A stretch of DNA of 64,000 nt from positions 8,618,001-8,682,000 of the forward strand of contig NC_051130.1 in assembly GCF_014839805.1 (NCBI RefSeq), read 5' to 3'. Source of the stretch: Manduca sexta. Taxonomy: Eukaryota; Arthropoda; Insecta; Lepidoptera; Sphingidae. A program made the position numbers and the translations under genes. Below, piece after piece: positions 1-14,310 of the stretch. The notes under the pieces were generated by a model. That model ran no database searches. It saw only the letters and a program-made list of their open reading frames with translations, and was not told the origin of the DNA. Position 1 is the first letter of the stretch, and the number at the start of each line of letters is the position of its first letter.

Positions 1-944
1 GATACAAATCGGATATAGGCTAATATCAGTCATTGGACGTATAAACGATTTTATATTGTGGAGATAGACGGTCACTTGATAAGATCACCGGTGATTGACG
101 ACTATGGGATGCTGGTGGAACTGTGCTGTATTAATGAATACATTTATAATGAAAAGGTTATAATAGATTCAAGTTTAATTTTAGTTAGTAAGTTGTTTAT
201 TATTACTAAAATAATATAGTTGTAATGATTTTCTCACAGTGCATGGAGCAGTTTCAGTACTGTTTTATTGGTGGTTATTTGTTTGATTTCAAAACCATAA
301 CTATTGATCTTTAATGAAACATATTTTTTTACTATTAAGACTTAATTAAAGGGAGCTAACAAAGAAGTTTCTCTTCATCTACTAATTTAATTTTTAAAGA
401 AAAAAATTGAAGATGTATACGACCATTTTGAAAGTATGAACTCAAATGCACTTAACTACGTATGATACAAGTGCAATATGGATCGGCTTTCACATTTAAC
501 ATGATGTAATCAGACTTGCGCGGTCATTTATTATCATTGTATATTAATTAAGGTTATAGAAGTGTTACATACAAAATGACTGTGGGAATTCGCGATGCGA
601 GCATTATCCGAAGATAATCATTATATTTTAAATATCATAATAGAAATAATTAAGCGGGAGATCGTCCGATCGCCCGAGGCTTCAGCGTGCGCGGGCGCGT
701 GATTGATAACTTGTCTTTTGTCTCTTTCGTTCTCGAGTATTTTGTATATTCCTTCTCTGTCTGTCATTAATTGATCTCGCTTGTAAATGGCGCCAGACGA
801 TAGATTGTGTTGATATCCGACCTCCTTGAACAGATATTGTCAAAGATAGAGTTTGTGAAGGAAGTAGCTGTTTCTGGACGTGCCATAGTTTTGACAGTCA
901 TTCAGTAATATACAAAATTTGCATGAATACTATTTGGTTTGACT

Positions 945-1145
945 ACCTTGGCGTATTGCAGTGGCATACTGCAGTGCTGAAGTCTTGGGTTCGATTCCCG
1001 GGTTGGGCAGTGATATCAAGTTTTTATACTTAGCCCGGAGTATAGAATTTGTGTCCGATATAGCGATAAGCTCGCCCCTATTACAACATGGGACGGAATA
1101 CACACGACGAAGAGTGGGTGCACTAATGGTTGCTAGAATCTTTCA
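945..1145 (+). mobile_element. tRNA-derived SINE
   Basis: A Pol III B box GGTTCGATTCC lies at 988-998. It is followed by a body shared with other copies: GATATAGCGATAAGCTCGCC and AGAGTGGGTGC. The short open frame from 961 lies wholly inside it and is not a gene. Confidence 0.7.
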
Positions 1146-3924
1146 TCACTTAAATTCATACATAAGTCATATCCAAAACTTCACACCGTACGTACTTTCC
1201 AATATCAATAAAGTTATTTACGCAGTTATCGGTCGGAAGAATAGGTGAATAACTTTCACTACGTCAGTAATACAGGACCTTAGTAGGCACATTGGCTCTT
1301 TGTATTGATATTCGGTGTTCACGTATTAAAAAGTATTAAGTACATATTAGATATTCGCTTGAAAATTTATGCCTCTTATTTCGATAATAATTCTTATTTA
1401 AATACTCCATAAAATATTATTTAGCGCTTTATTCTCCTTTCCGCGGGCTACTAGTGAACAAGATATTCAATCACAATAATATAATTATTTAATGTAAACT
1501 GTAGCTTAAATAAAGGATTAACTGTTACAAAAACCTAATCAGCCACAGCACAAATTAGCACCATAATTTCTGTTATGCGCATGATTTCAATAAAGATGCG
1601 GACACGGTGTGATAGAGTGCCCACACGTTGAGAGTATCGCGGCCGCTTATCTAGAATAAATTATTATTCAATTTATCACTCGGTTACCGGGGCCGATAAA
1701 CTGTATAACACGATTTGTCCTGGATTAACTATTTTTTAATTGTAGGATTTCACTTGGAGATGGATTGCTTTACGCGTCTCTAGAAACAAGTTAATATTTA
1801 TTTATACATAAACCTTGTCACATATATGGCTAGAGTACTATATCGAGTAATACAACTAGTATTGTTGTACTTCCTGGAAAAAAAAAATGGTAAAAAAAAA
1901 GAGTCGTATAAATTAGTGATAAAAGTTGGTACAGTGCTAGGCATTTCTAACAGCGGGTCACGTTAGCAGTTTATTTAATTATTTTCTAAATCTTTATAGT
2001 GTTGCAAATTAACCTTGCACAACCTCGTATATTATATTAATAATATGGAGTATATTAATTTTTCGAAGCCAGAGGGCGAACATAAAACTTTTAATTATTA
2101 GAATTAATTTATTCGACCCGGGTTAATCTCGTACGTTACCCATCACATGGATCTCTTCGTATTAATAATGTTTTATCATTTATTATTGGTCATGAGTAAT
2201 GAAAGTTAGCCCGCCACGCCCCGCGCCTTCTCCGCACTCTGTCTTCGTCTCGGTTCAAGAAAAGAAATTAAAAAAATATGTTTTTATTTTTATTTCCCAT
2301 CGAACGAGCGCGAGCGTTTAATTTGATGCCAGCGACAAACGATTATGTAAATGACGATCAAAACGTAATAAGTCTTAGTGGGTGTTCGTTAATCGATTTG
2401 GTTTACACTGATATCGATCTTAAGCATTCGCAAATCGATTTATTTGGATTATAAAAAAAAATACTATATTATACAGAACATCGTGTTATATTTGTCCGTT
2501 CAAATGTTTGTTATTCAGAATCGAATTAATCTTGTGCGATGTGATTTTTCATCGACCTTTTTTGGTTGTTGCCACTTCGTTGAATTTGATATTCAGAAAT
2601 AATTTGTATAAAAACTATAATGGTCGTGTAAGGTGGGACGGGGGACTAGGCTGTATGGCTGTATGGCCGTGTGCCTTTGCCACGTGATCAGCTCGTTAGC
2701 AGCTGATTGATCGGCCATCGGCCCGCTTCTGCTCCGTACTACAGGGTGTTTAGCTTTGACAGGATTTAATATTTCTCACAATTTTTCCTCTTAGTTTATA
2801 CATAATTTTATTATTTGTTGTACATATATTTTTTTAAGTAAAAGTCTATAAAATAACAGTAGGAATAGAAATAAAAAAACATTATTAAGAACTCGAAAAG
2901 AGCATCTCGTATTAAAGTTTTTCTATAAATAGGTAACAAAAGTATTATAATTTAAAACGAAGTTTTTTATTGACACTTGCCAAGAAATCATTTTTACAAG
3001 TACGTTTGAATAGGTAAAAAATAAAAACCAACGGTGATAAGTGTGCATTGATCGGTGATAAAAAAGTCTACAATGAAATAAAATTATTATTTTTAGAATT
3101 AATAATTAACATTGAAATATGCGCGATACAAAAAATGCGCTAGTAATAATAAATATACATTAATATCATATAAATATACCCTAAATGTGTTTAATAAAAT
3201 CATCACCATGTACGCGCTGGCCTATTGTTTCACTTGTTAATAGCGAGTGTGGTATAACTAATAACATCTCATTCGGATTCATTTCCCGTGATTAATTATC
3301 TGTTTAATCGATATAAGATGTTGTGCCAACAGCCTTCTCAAGTGTCTGAGCTTTCAGTGACCGACAGTTTTCAATCTTACGCAATCGTTTTAAGGTGCTA
3401 ATTGGATCGTATCTCGCCTAACGATAGATTAGGTTAAAGAGTTGATCTATCAAATGTTTTTTTCATCTCATTGAAGATAGCCTTTGTTCGGGATTTAATT
3501 GGTGCTTTAAACAGGTCCGCGGTTAATTCGATTTCTGTTCGAGTTCACATATGTTTTTGTCTATTTATCCTTTAGTTTAGACGAGTGTTCTAACTTGATT
3601 GATTGAATGCGACTTAGATCGGGGGCGTGGCGGTTATTACATTTCAAAAGTGGATTGTGGATTTTAATATGTGAATAAAAAATGCAATTTTGTTTTTGTT
3701 GCATGTAATTATGAATGGTTAATTACCATTCTTTATCCGGGATGTGGTGAAAAAGTTTATTGGCCGCGGATTGGGACTTTATGGAATGCGGGTTTGCTTT
3801 ATCCGTTAATTATCGTGCGCAAGATTAATGTAAATACGATATCGAGTTTGGAGAATGTATAGAGAGTTATTTTGGAGAAAATATTTTCTTTTTTTATCTT
3901 ATTCATAGCATAATGATTTTTTAT
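1146..3924. other. AT-rich noncoding DNA
   Basis: No gene, RNA or recognisable repeat seen. The frame at 3671-3862 lacks protein character. Positions 1-944 are similar. Confidence 0.5.
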
Positions 3925-4160
3925 GTTTACGCGAATGCTAGACATTGAAATAAAACTATTTTTCGTATTTTATCGCGGTTTTTTTGTATTATAAATTTCT
4001 TCTGACTTTTCAAATAATTTGCAGCTTTCACGATGGGAGGGTCATGAGGTGTTGGTCGTGGGAAATGTCAGTTACAATATCTACCTATATTTAACAAATA
4101 TCATATGTTTTAAAAAAAATTGAATTATCGAAGGTCCGATCTACCCAGAATGAGCTCTCA
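3925..4160. mobile_element. family B element, truncated copy
   Basis: Contains TTTACGCGAATGCTAGACAT, AAACTATTTTTCGTATTTTA and TCGCGGTTTTTT, then the middle part shared with the copy at 35829, ending near GGTCCGATCTACCCAGAATGAGC. One end is lost. Confidence 0.55.
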
Positions 4161-4869
4161 GTGTCTTGAAGTCCGGCAATAATTTGCATGAGTTTGTGAT
4201 GGTGTTTTGCTTTGTTGACTGACATTTAACGACAAAGATAGCGAGAAAAAACATTGCATAACTATCATAAACGTATTAGAAGTGACCTATTCTTTATAAG
4301 CACCATTTGCTCGATTACTCGTATAATAAATAAAACGACACAGCAATCCATATTCAAACACTTTTCTTTTTAATTCACAACCCAACAGCAACAGAAACCT
4401 ATCAAACATTCACAGCATTTTTATAATTCGTCACGTGTACATTTAATAAAACAAGAGCGTTGTGACAGAAGTACTGCGCCTTAAATAACCTAAGATTGAT
4501 GGTGTGAACAAGGGCGAAGATTGATGAACCGTTCAACTATTGTCACTTGGATTTTGGATGGAAATTTTAATTGGTTCCGTACATGTGCGAATTGATGTGG
4601 TTTGTCGCATTAGGTGTTTGTAAAGTCGATTGTTTAGTTTGAAGTAAGTATTCGGAAAGTATTCAGTCCCTATAGTTACTTTTGTAAAGTTATAAGTTGA
4701 TAAGAATGACTTACAGTCGTTTTCAATAAACGATCTCAATCTCAATCTTTAATCTGATTCCGAGAATGAACCAATCAAAATAACTTATTTGTAAGCAAGT
4801 CAAAAATATGGCCGGTTTTAACATGTGTACGGTGATCGCTATCCGGACGGATATAAAATATATTCTAAC

Positions 4870-5125
4870 TCCAGATTTTTTTTTATTTCTTTGTATGACG
4901 AGACGAGTTTGCCGTTCGCCTGGTGGTAAGCGATACGACCGCCCATCAACAGTAGAAACACCATCCAACATCATGAATTACTAATTATTTTTTTCCATTG
5001 CGCTCGCCATCCTAAGACATGAGATGTTAAGTATTATTATGTCCAGTAGTTACACTAGCTACAATGTCCTTTAAACCGGAACACAACAGTGACTATATAC
5101 TGCTGCTTAGCGGCCGAAATTTCTG
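4870..5125 (+). repeat. dispersed repeat family E, copy 1
   Basis: Shares AGACGAGTTTGCCGTTCGCC, TGGTGGTAAGCGATAC and GTCCTTTAAACCGGAACACA with the reversed copy at 16990. Open frames across it mirror each other and are repeat-derived. Confidence 0.6.
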
Positions 5126-5334
5126 ATGAATTCAATCGCGAACTGAAACACTTATCATGTATGTTAATAAATCGGGTGTGCTAACATTGTGACGGTCATC
5201 TCCCGCCAATAACGGGCCAATAGCGCCAGTCACGCACGGCGACCCGCATCAAACTGCAGCGCGTAAGATACGAACTGAGAGCGTGTACACGCCTTTATTT
5301 GAGTTTTTATATAAAAGACTGCTGATTTATTATT

Positions 5335-5410
5335 ACTAGATTCTATGTCATGTTTGACGTGCAAATTAAATTGTATTTATCACATGATTCTAAGAATTTT
5401 TCAGTGAAAA
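5335..5410 (+). repeat. diverged repeat pair F, copy 1
   Basis: TTCTATGTCATGTTTGACGT, GCAAATTAAATTGTATTTAT and TTTTTCAGTGAAA match 26602-26666 with substitutions. Confidence 0.4.
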
Positions 5411-8400
5411 TTTCCAATAATTCCGGAAGATAAATAAATGAGGAACTATGAATTATCGTCGTTTTAAATTTTTATTAACACGAGAATCTCATTTTTGCAA
5501 TATAGGTAAAAATTAACACAGGACCTTGTAATAGTGAGCCAGTGATTTAACTTAAAATAGTCACACATCCACTGTAGTGGTTCGTAAGTAGAAAAAGTAT
5601 GAAATACATTAAAATATGTTTTACTATCTGATTATAAGCTGGACATCAGTATATCGACTGTTTTTAGGAATAATGATGGGTGAATCATTAATTATAATTA
5701 TTAATAACACAATTATGTAAAAACAACCTTTAAATTGATCTCCTAAAACTAAGTATTTTCACTTTCAATACTCGCTAAGGGATAGTTGACGCTCATTTTT
5801 TAGGTGAACATTATTTTTTTTCGAATAAAACATTAAGAAGTTTTAATAAGGTTGATAAATGAAAAGTGTTTACTGATGAGTATTATAGAGTATAGTGTTT
5901 CATAGACTACTTTTTTTGAAACATATACACAATAATTATTTTCTGACTGCTTAACAGACTCTCGCTTATAAATTAAGCCATACCAGCAGCAGGAGTCTAT
6001 AAATGTTTGAGCACGATGAATGAACGAGTGAACGAATAAGTGGGGAAAGTGTCTGCGTAACTGTGAGATTGTACGACATACCACTTTGTTTTTAAATGGA
6101 CCTTTTCGCCTTTGTCGAGGATATTTTTTTAGCAAGACGAAAACTTGCGAGGATTTGATGGTGGACTATCATCAGTTTATATGAACAATTATATTTTTTC
6201 ATCGAGGGCATGGCAATGAAGCTACACTGCACCTAATGTTAAGTGAAGAGATGCTCAAAAAGATGTTGATCGCCAAGATATAATCATCCCTGGACGGTCG
6301 GCACAGTTATGCCGGCCTGCTTTGTTGCTTTTTCACGCTCCGCTTGCAGGACCAAAAGTTTTAGGACGGAGGAAACACCTATTGGCAAACTGTTCCACAG
6401 CTTAATAGAGCGGCAGAAATATGAATTATAGTATACCTATAACATAAAAACATTTTGCAAATACTTACAGACTTATAAAAATTTCGCAAAGCTATGTTTA
6501 GTTACGTCTTGACTAATCTGCTCTAATCACGGGCGATGTTTAATTTTGACAGCTATTTAAGCAATGCTTAACCACATCTTCACGCTTAAACAACATACGT
6601 AAAAAAATCTAAGGTGGCAAAGCACTTGATTAAAACATAAACGGAGTTTATAAGTAAGAAGTAAGACTGATATAATGTCTACGTAACAGTCAGTACAATT
6701 TCCATTTTACTCTTATTTTTAAGTATACATTTCCATGGAACAGTCACCTTTGTTCCTGTATAAAGCCCAATATATTTATTTCATATAACCTATAAATACG
6801 TAGGAATATGTGTTGTAACATTACGCGTGCGATATCGGAAGTATGCATAACTTTCCCAATTAACCGACTTTCCCTAAGCGAGTGGATAATTATTTATTTT
6901 ACATTAAACACGTATCGATGCGGCCATTACTCATTCCTCATAAACTACTTAATTGATTTTCTAGTCAGTGTATATCCGCAAGATATAAAACAAACTATAG
7001 ACTCTTCTTTACTTCTGCTGACATTGTGCCAAAAATCATCCATGAACAACGAATATTTACACAAAAAATTACTTTTATATTATATTAACTATTTATTGTT
7101 TGCTGTATTTAATAGATTTAAAAATCATAACTGTCATTATTTTTTGAATGTCCTGAATATGAATATTAATATTATTATTAGTTTAAAAATCAAACGATCA
7201 GTTGTAGGTAGGTGAAAGAATAACCAGTTTTACTGAATACAAAGTTTACTTCGCATTTAAGTATCAGGAACTAAAATGATTTATTAACAGTGTCCATTTT
7301 CATTATAAACAAATCAGGAAACAATATATGCCTTACAAATCGTTTTCTACTACCATACTAAACTGTTTCTTATTCGATTGCGAGTGACGAAATAAAAAAT
7401 AAATATTAAAATAAAACATTTCAAACCAAATTACATTATTAAAACAAACTAAAATAGAACATTAATTAAATAACATTTCGACGAATTCCACTAGAGATTA
7501 TGATCGATTATTTGAGACGTGTTTTCAGCGTGTCGTGAAAAATTCCCGAGACATTTTGTCTTCCCAGCGTATCGGGATCAAACGCGGTCTGATTCTTATA
7601 CAAATAAAAGTGGAATTAATCAGCGGGTGTAGTGTTGAGACTTGAGAGTTTATTTTTCTCTATTTTATAAATGGTTTTTGTAGGCGAAGTCGACGTTGAT
7701 TTTACAACGGTATCTACTTTTAATTTGGACTTAGTGGTTGGAAATTTGCTGTCACGTTATGTTATGGAATGAGTGTGTTTAATTGTCTTTATTTATGTTT
7801 TGTGAATAAATGAAACTTTTTTCTGCCAACAATTACTGCCACATATTACATTTCTAGTAGGATGGTTTTAAAAATATAGTCGTCTTCGTGAAAATAACTC
7901 GCAGGTATATTAAAACAGCTAAAATATATCGTTTAAAATCAACGGCAGAGTATATTTGGTTCACGTCAAAACGTCTCAACACTAGCGGACGCGTGGATGA
8001 GGCGTTCCCAAGTTTCCTGTGAAACCCACAGATTCGATGATAATCTTCCGCCGAAATGTGAATTAATATATCAAAGTCGGCGCACGCGCAGCTTCCAACA
8101 TTTATAAATTTAATGTAATCGCCGGGCCAACGTTTACTGCTCTATTAATAATTTTTATCGTCACTTAAACGTTTCTTTTGTTTTTGAACGGTATAAAATT
8201 ATTTTATACACGCTCTTTGATCTGGCAACCCTTTATAAATCTACTTAACGGTTTCGATGCGCATTTGCGTCTATCATAACGTGTTTTATTAGGTACAAAT
8301 TATAATAGAGTACGCTCCTTGATAAATAAGATGAGCATTAAATCAACTTTATTGTTATGATACCAAATGGCTAAATTATAGTAGCGAACAACTGATTTAC

Positions 8401-9506
8401 GCTTGGAGAGTATAATAATATTTTTGATTCTTGATTTACTCAGTGCGTTTATGAGTGTTATATTGATAAATTATAGCATAATTTAAGCAAATCACCTATC
8501 ATTTCTAATCATAAATTACGCACAGCATTCATTGTTCCGGTGTTCTGGCGTACATAATTAAATGTGATCGCAATTAATGTATAAACATAGATATCCTGTT
8601 TCGTGTAAATCATGGCGACATTGTAGTTGTCATCGCATGGTGACACGGCCGGACGAGTGCGCGGAACCCGTGGGAGGCAAATATATCATCTCGGCATATT
8701 AATTTTGCGATATTAAAAAAGTTTTTGGTTACTCTAATAGCGGAACATTCCATTACTTGTAGGAAGTAAGACGCGTTTATATTTTATACAAGATTTATGA
8801 ACTTCTTTTTACTGTTAAATGTCATTTTAAAAGACTAAAGTTGACCTCCTTAGCGTAAGAATAAGTACAAAAACGAAACTCTTTGTCCTTTGGTCACATT
8901 ATAAGTTGAGAACGAGTAAATCGATTTCAATCATCTCTTTTGTCTAGTTCTCTATTGCCTTATAGAAGGTCCATACGGAAAGAAAAATTAAGAAAATTGG
9001 AAATTTCGAAAACATATGACTATTTTAAATTCGCGCGTTTGATGAATGTGAATATTGAAATATCATTCCCAAAATTATTTTTAGTAGAAAACTAAACGAA
9101 ATGCCGCAGTTCGAATTTAACATTCATAACTAAAACAAAACAACGTCTATTTGGTCAGCTAGTATACTATAATCATCAATTGTAAAACAATCTATCAACA
9201 CGATTACCGTGAAATTTTACGAGCAACAGATTTCGAGCAAGTCCTATCACAATCCACTCAATTAACTTATGCTTTAGGAACTGTTCTAAAAACGGCACAA
9301 ATTAGCAATGGCCGGTCTCAATACAGACCAAATATAATCGCATTGTGCGCCACGTCACGGCGCGTGTTCAATCGATTAGATTTAGGCGTCGTGTTGCAAA
9401 ACCGCCGTTTTATTCATCGAAATACCATAACTTTATCGTATAGCGACGTTTGCTTGCTTGGGCGGTGTTTTGTGTTACGTTTATTATTGTCATAATTGTA
9501 TTTGAA
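5411..9506. other. AT-rich noncoding DNA
   Basis: Nothing supported. The 135-codon frame at 6808-7215 has Ile/Asn/Tyr-rich composition expected of random AT-rich sequence. A weak family C-like patch (ATAATCATCCCTGG, CAGTTATGCCGGCCTG) lies near 6280. Confidence 0.5.
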
Positions 9507-9791
9507 TTAAGGCGATACCTCAAGGTCCATTTTCATACATTTTGTTTCACCTTTAATCTGGGTAACTAAACAAGTATCATGGATATTTCGGCCTTTAAAA
9601 TTTAATATGACGAAATTTTAAAGGCCGAAATATCCATGATTATTAATTATTTTTACGTTTTTCTTTCAACTGCGAGAACTAATCACTAACTAGACGTGAA
9701 TTTAAATTCTTTACTTGCCAATACTTGTTTAGTTACCTAGATTAAAGGTGAAACAAAATGTATGAAAATGGACCTTGAGGTATCGCCTTAA
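9507..9791. mobile_element. TTAA-flanked foldback MITE, family A copy 1
   Basis: TTAA at 9507-9510 and 9788-9791 bound a 277-bp element. Its ends are inverted copies starting GGCGATACCTCAAGGTCC and running on through an arm of about 60 bp. The interior holds a second hairpin: 26-base perfect arms at 9578-9603 and 9613-9638 around a 9-base loop. No coding capacity is seen. TTAA duplication is typical of piggyBac-like transposition, but the ends are GG...CC rather than the usual CC... start. The interior lies in the opposite orientation to copies 2 and 3. Confidence 0.85.
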
Positions 9792-9835
9792 AGATAAAGT
9801 TAATTAACTAACATTTCTTGGAGCGTATTGTTTTT

Positions 9836-10010
9836 TTATACGTGCATGAAAAAATGTCGTCATTGCATCTGATGGTAAGTAGAGTGGCGTCCAACAGAAT
9901 GTCGACTGACGAGAGATGATTACCCCTCGGCAGTCGACACAATTATGCCGGCCTATTAAAACCAGATATACACAGGCTGATCCCGGAACGCGACATATCC
10001 GTCCACCATG
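9836..10010 (-). repeat. dispersed repeat family C, copy 1
   Basis: Shares, in reverse, GATTACCCCTCGGCAGTCGA, ACAATTATGCCGGCCT and CATCTGATGGTAAGTAGAGT with the copies at 25880 and 41250. Non-coding. It lies close to MITE family A copy 1. Confidence 0.6.
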
Positions 10011-13000
10011 ACAGATTTTAACACTCAGATTTCAGTGTATGACTGACTTCAAACCCACTGCAAATACATTAACTAGGCATATCCTTTTATATGAAATGTA
10101 AATTGTATTTATCAAGTTGGAATTGCTTTCTTTTTAAAGCATTAATTCCAACTATAATTAAAAATCAAATAAAGTCTCACATGGATTAAATTGTATATTC
10201 CAGATAAAATGCAGTCGACATTTAATAACACGTGTTCTATCGTAGGAAATTACACATGTGATTATTGCGGTAATTACATATGAGCGATAGTTTTCGTCAC
10301 AAATTGTCGCGCTCTCAACTGTAATCAATACAAATATTAATCCCGTAAACTTTTCGGGACTTTACGGCGTAAAGTATCCAAATAAATCAGAACTGTGAAT
10401 ATTTCAGAGCAAGTTTTTAAAGTTTGCTCTAAAAATAACACGAGTTGTGAAATACTCAATATTTGTTACAAAAACGATGTGCGTATTTTTACAATAGTTG
10501 ATTTTGGAATGAATAAAAATTAACGAAGACAAATAAAAATGTCATTTAATTTAGAATACTGTTAGGTATACTATATTTATTGAACCTAGGCATTTTGTTA
10601 AGTGGGACTCTTTGATCATTACATGAAAATGAAATTGGATATAAAAACCATACACAATATTACACCGTTTGTTTCCAAGAAGGGTTAGGCAATAAAAAAT
10701 CATTCAGATCTTATAGAGTGTGACCGCATTATGATACTAAAAAAGTCGTCAATCGTAAGTGAGAGTGTTAGGGTTGGGGTTCCGTTTGAAAACCTTAAAA
10801 TCATTATTAAGTTACTTCTATTATTATGTAAAAATAGTTACAGTAACAGTATTGCTCTTGTTTATTTAAATAATTAGAAATATATATTATATAAACTATT
10901 CAACATAAGGGCAATGAAAATAGCTATTCTGTTAATGTATTAATTTATTTTAATATATTGATATAAAAGTATAGGTCAATACACTATGGCCCTTATAAAA
11001 ATAGATGGTTATTAGTAAAGTCCAGAAAAGTCTTATAATTTTTTGAGCGAACCCTAGCGTGTCGTTCGTCTCCGCCATGTACGAACCTATTGTCTGTCTG
11101 TCTATCCGCATCAAATAAGCCCATAAATCATATTTGTAGTAAATTCGATACGACTTACAATGAACGAACTGTTCTTATTTAAATTTGAAATTTTTTGGTC
11201 ACATCTCTATAAATGTCGTCGACGTATACGACACTGACTTATAATTAGTTGTGTTTAAAGGTGTGATTACATTTTGGGTATTTTTGAGAACTAAAGAGGG
11301 GTACTTATCCCAGCAAAGTATTCAGTAGGACAATGAGAGGAAGATCGTTCACACGCACAGGCACGAGTAAACACTCAACACGTGCCGCTAAAAATAATTC
11401 GTCAAACGTGAAGTAATAGCATAAGACGATTTTTACTATTCACGTGTAACACCTTCAGGCGTACCTTTTTGAATTCGGCGCGAAAATTACAACACTACAT
11501 TGTGCGAGACTGTATTTACAAACTGTTTTCATTTGCAAACCCATTCTCCGATACCAAATTAGCAAAAAATAAATATTTTCTCTCGTGGAAAGTAATTACT
11601 GGGTATTATAGAGTTGAATCACAAATTGTACAGTAGCTATTGTTGCGTGGTCGGCCCCACACATCATCGCGTGTTTATGCGACAAGCACGTACGTTTTAC
11701 TTTGTCGCGGGCGACATCTGCCACACGCCTTTACGGCTACCTTCGAACTGAAAACAATTTTACACCTTCGTAATAAGGATTATAGTCAATTGTTTGCCAC
11801 GTCAACCGTCAATTGAAACTAGCCTATCAAACGTATGGTTAATTTTGAATTGTATAATGGAAGTTTATTTTATTAGAGCTTTATTTATGTAATTATATTG
11901 TCATTATAATATTATGTTTATTGTTTTTGTGTAATTGGTCTTAAATTCATATCGATATAACTTCATCGGAGGTCTCCCGAAATGACCAATTTGTTATCTA
12001 GCGAAAACAAATACTTGGCCACCAACACTACCCGGGATTAATATGCCACAAATAAAATGAGCTTTATACAGTAATATTAAAGTTTAGAATACTTTGGCTA
12101 TTACAAAATCCAAACAAAAAAGTGATAAGTCCTTTGTAATCTTTCTGACGCCAAGAAGGCTTACTCCGAGTTAATTGCTTTGAAATCCTTTTTTTTGTCG
12201 TCGGGTAAATGTTTTATTATTGTATTTTGTCTACCTGAATTGATGGAGACAGTATCGGCAAGCGAAAGATATAGAGACGTTAAAAAAATATCGATTATTC
12301 CACGCCTGAGTCACGATTCGGTAATGTTATCGATATTGTGGAATGTTTTGTCGAAAATATTTGTTGTGGTAGCCCGTCATGTTTTAGATATTTAGAAATT
12401 TGATATTGCCTTTTATCTCTAACTAAAACAGCGGATAAGAATTATATGAAAGTTTTACTAGTTTTTTTTTAAATATTTATAGATAACTTAAAACTACATA
12501 AACCGAGTATTTTATTCCGCTATATCATATTTACAATGCGCAATTTAAAAAAAAATACTTTAGTCATTCCGTTGTAATTAATAATTAATCGCGTCTTAAA
12601 TCGATTTATATCGATTATGTTCAATCAAACAATGCGCATCACTATTTTATTACATTGTATCTTCGTTTGGGGAATTACATTTCGAAAGTATTTCGCCGTC
12701 TATTGTCTCTAACACGTTTCCAAACATCCCGATCTTTACAATAAAGCGTCGTTTTTTTGTCTAAAATTCCGCTTGCAATTATTGGCTTTAGAAATTGAAT
12801 TGAAGTTGTTAATTTTATGACCGTCTAGTTATTCTCAATTTATTTAGTTTTAAAGGGACTAACGGGAGTTGTAATAAAATAATTTATTTATTCTGAAAAG
12901 GTCGGAACGTTTTATCATAACTTCATAGATTTTAATAATAAGCAGGATGTAGCCCTCAAGAAGGGCCATTGACAAATAAATGTCTTATATTCAATAGTCC

Positions 13001-14119
13001 ATTGTTGCATGTAATTTTATTATAATTTTGAACATTACACATCTAATTGTTAGTGTTTATTTATTTGCGTAATTCATCAAAATAGGTATTCTTAGATTTT
13101 AATACAAAATTAGTTTTCGGGGTTTATCGCTGTTTTTTATATTTATTAAATTTCTTCCGACGTGTCGAAGCCTTTGTAACCTTCATGGTCGCGGGGCTGA
13201 CAGATATAAAAGCCGCGATCAAATCCGAAAACTCATTTAATTTCGACGCCTAGCATTCGAGTAAACATAAGTCATAGATTTCTATAGCTGACTAGTTACA
13301 TTAGAATTGTAACACTTCATAACTTAAAAAGTTAAAAACAATGAAACGGAACTGTGGCACGCACAAAGGACTATTCTAGAAATGTCAACCCGTTTCCGTC
13401 GCGCGCAACATAAGGAAACAAATGAAGCAAAACTAAATAATCTGCAACATTTCGCAACAATGTTACGCGATTCAGAAAATCTAATCAACACGAACTCTCG
13501 ATACGTTAACAGTGAAAGTTATTGATATTGATTTATACTGGGGAATAAATTATCCAATATTCGTGCAACTTTGGAGTTCGGATTAAACGAATTTTCTAGA
13601 AAATGTACTGAATTAGTTTTATTAATTAAATTGTCATTACATAGGCAATTTTGATGACTTTATTTTGGTTATTCAATATTTTATGACATATCTTTATTGA
13701 AGGATAAATTAACTTCAATCCGAATTAGTCAAAGTTGCAAATAGCTTGGTTTGTAAGACGGCCATTTTATTGAAAGGCAGGCAATTGATTCTAATACTAG
13801 ATGTTGAAATGCAACTTAAGATCAACCTTAAGATGGAGTAATTTACATTCAACATCGTGATGTTTAAACTGTTTTCTTTAGGCCAGGAGCATACAATTTT
13901 TATGATTTGTAGTTCTAAGTTCTGAGAAGCATGTAAATAGTTTTAATGAATTCTACTTTATACTTAGCTTACACCGCTTTAAAGTCATTACCGTTGGTAT
14001 TAAAGTAGCTCGTGGTAGGTCTAATGTGCATCTTTCGTCTCTAACTTGGACTACATAATGTAATACAATAGTCAGCTTGTATTATGAATTTGGAGGTTTA
14101 CTATCTATAAATATTATTA
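10011..14119. other. noncoding DNA with one family B element
   Basis: Apart from 13095-13275 I see no gene or clear repeat. The frame at 12180-12395 has no recognisable domain. Confidence 0.45.
13095..13275. mobile_element. family B element, diverged copy
   Basis: Has the inverted arms around GTTTTCGGGGTTTATCGCTG and GCGATCAAATCCGAAAACTC, with the core CGACGTGTCGAAGCCTTTGT and CTTCATGGTCGCGGGG, then GCATTCGAGTAAACATAAG. Confidence 0.55.
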
Positions 14120-14310
14120 TAAAACAAAGTCCCCTTTTCTGTCTGTCTGTGTGTTAACGATTTTCTCAAAATCTACTCAACGGATTTTTATGAAATTTGG
14201 TATGGAGATATTTTAATACCATGGGAAGGTTAGAGGCTACTTTCTATCCCGGGAAAATATATAGCGGGACTTTTATTTCGGAAAACTCCTTCACGCGGGT
14301 GACTACAGCA
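14120..14310 (-). repeat. family G element, reversed fragment
   Basis: Contains AAATCTACTCAACGGATTTT, GAAATTTGGTATGGAGATAT and CCGGGAAAATATATAGCGGG, the inverse of the 5' part of the element at 59131. Confidence 0.6.

Noticed and set aside
988..998. B-box-like GGTTCGATTCC sites (also near 24974, 36847 and 53138) as tRNA genes
   Set aside because: No cloverleaf partner arms are seen around them and the same SINE body follows most of them, so they are SINE heads.
4723..4974. Open frame resembling one at 17091-17363
   Set aside because: The similarity arises because both lie in family E repeats, read on opposite strands.
6808..7215. 135-codon open frame
   Set aside because: Ile/Asn/Leu/Tyr-rich composition expected from AT-rich DNA; no family resemblance.
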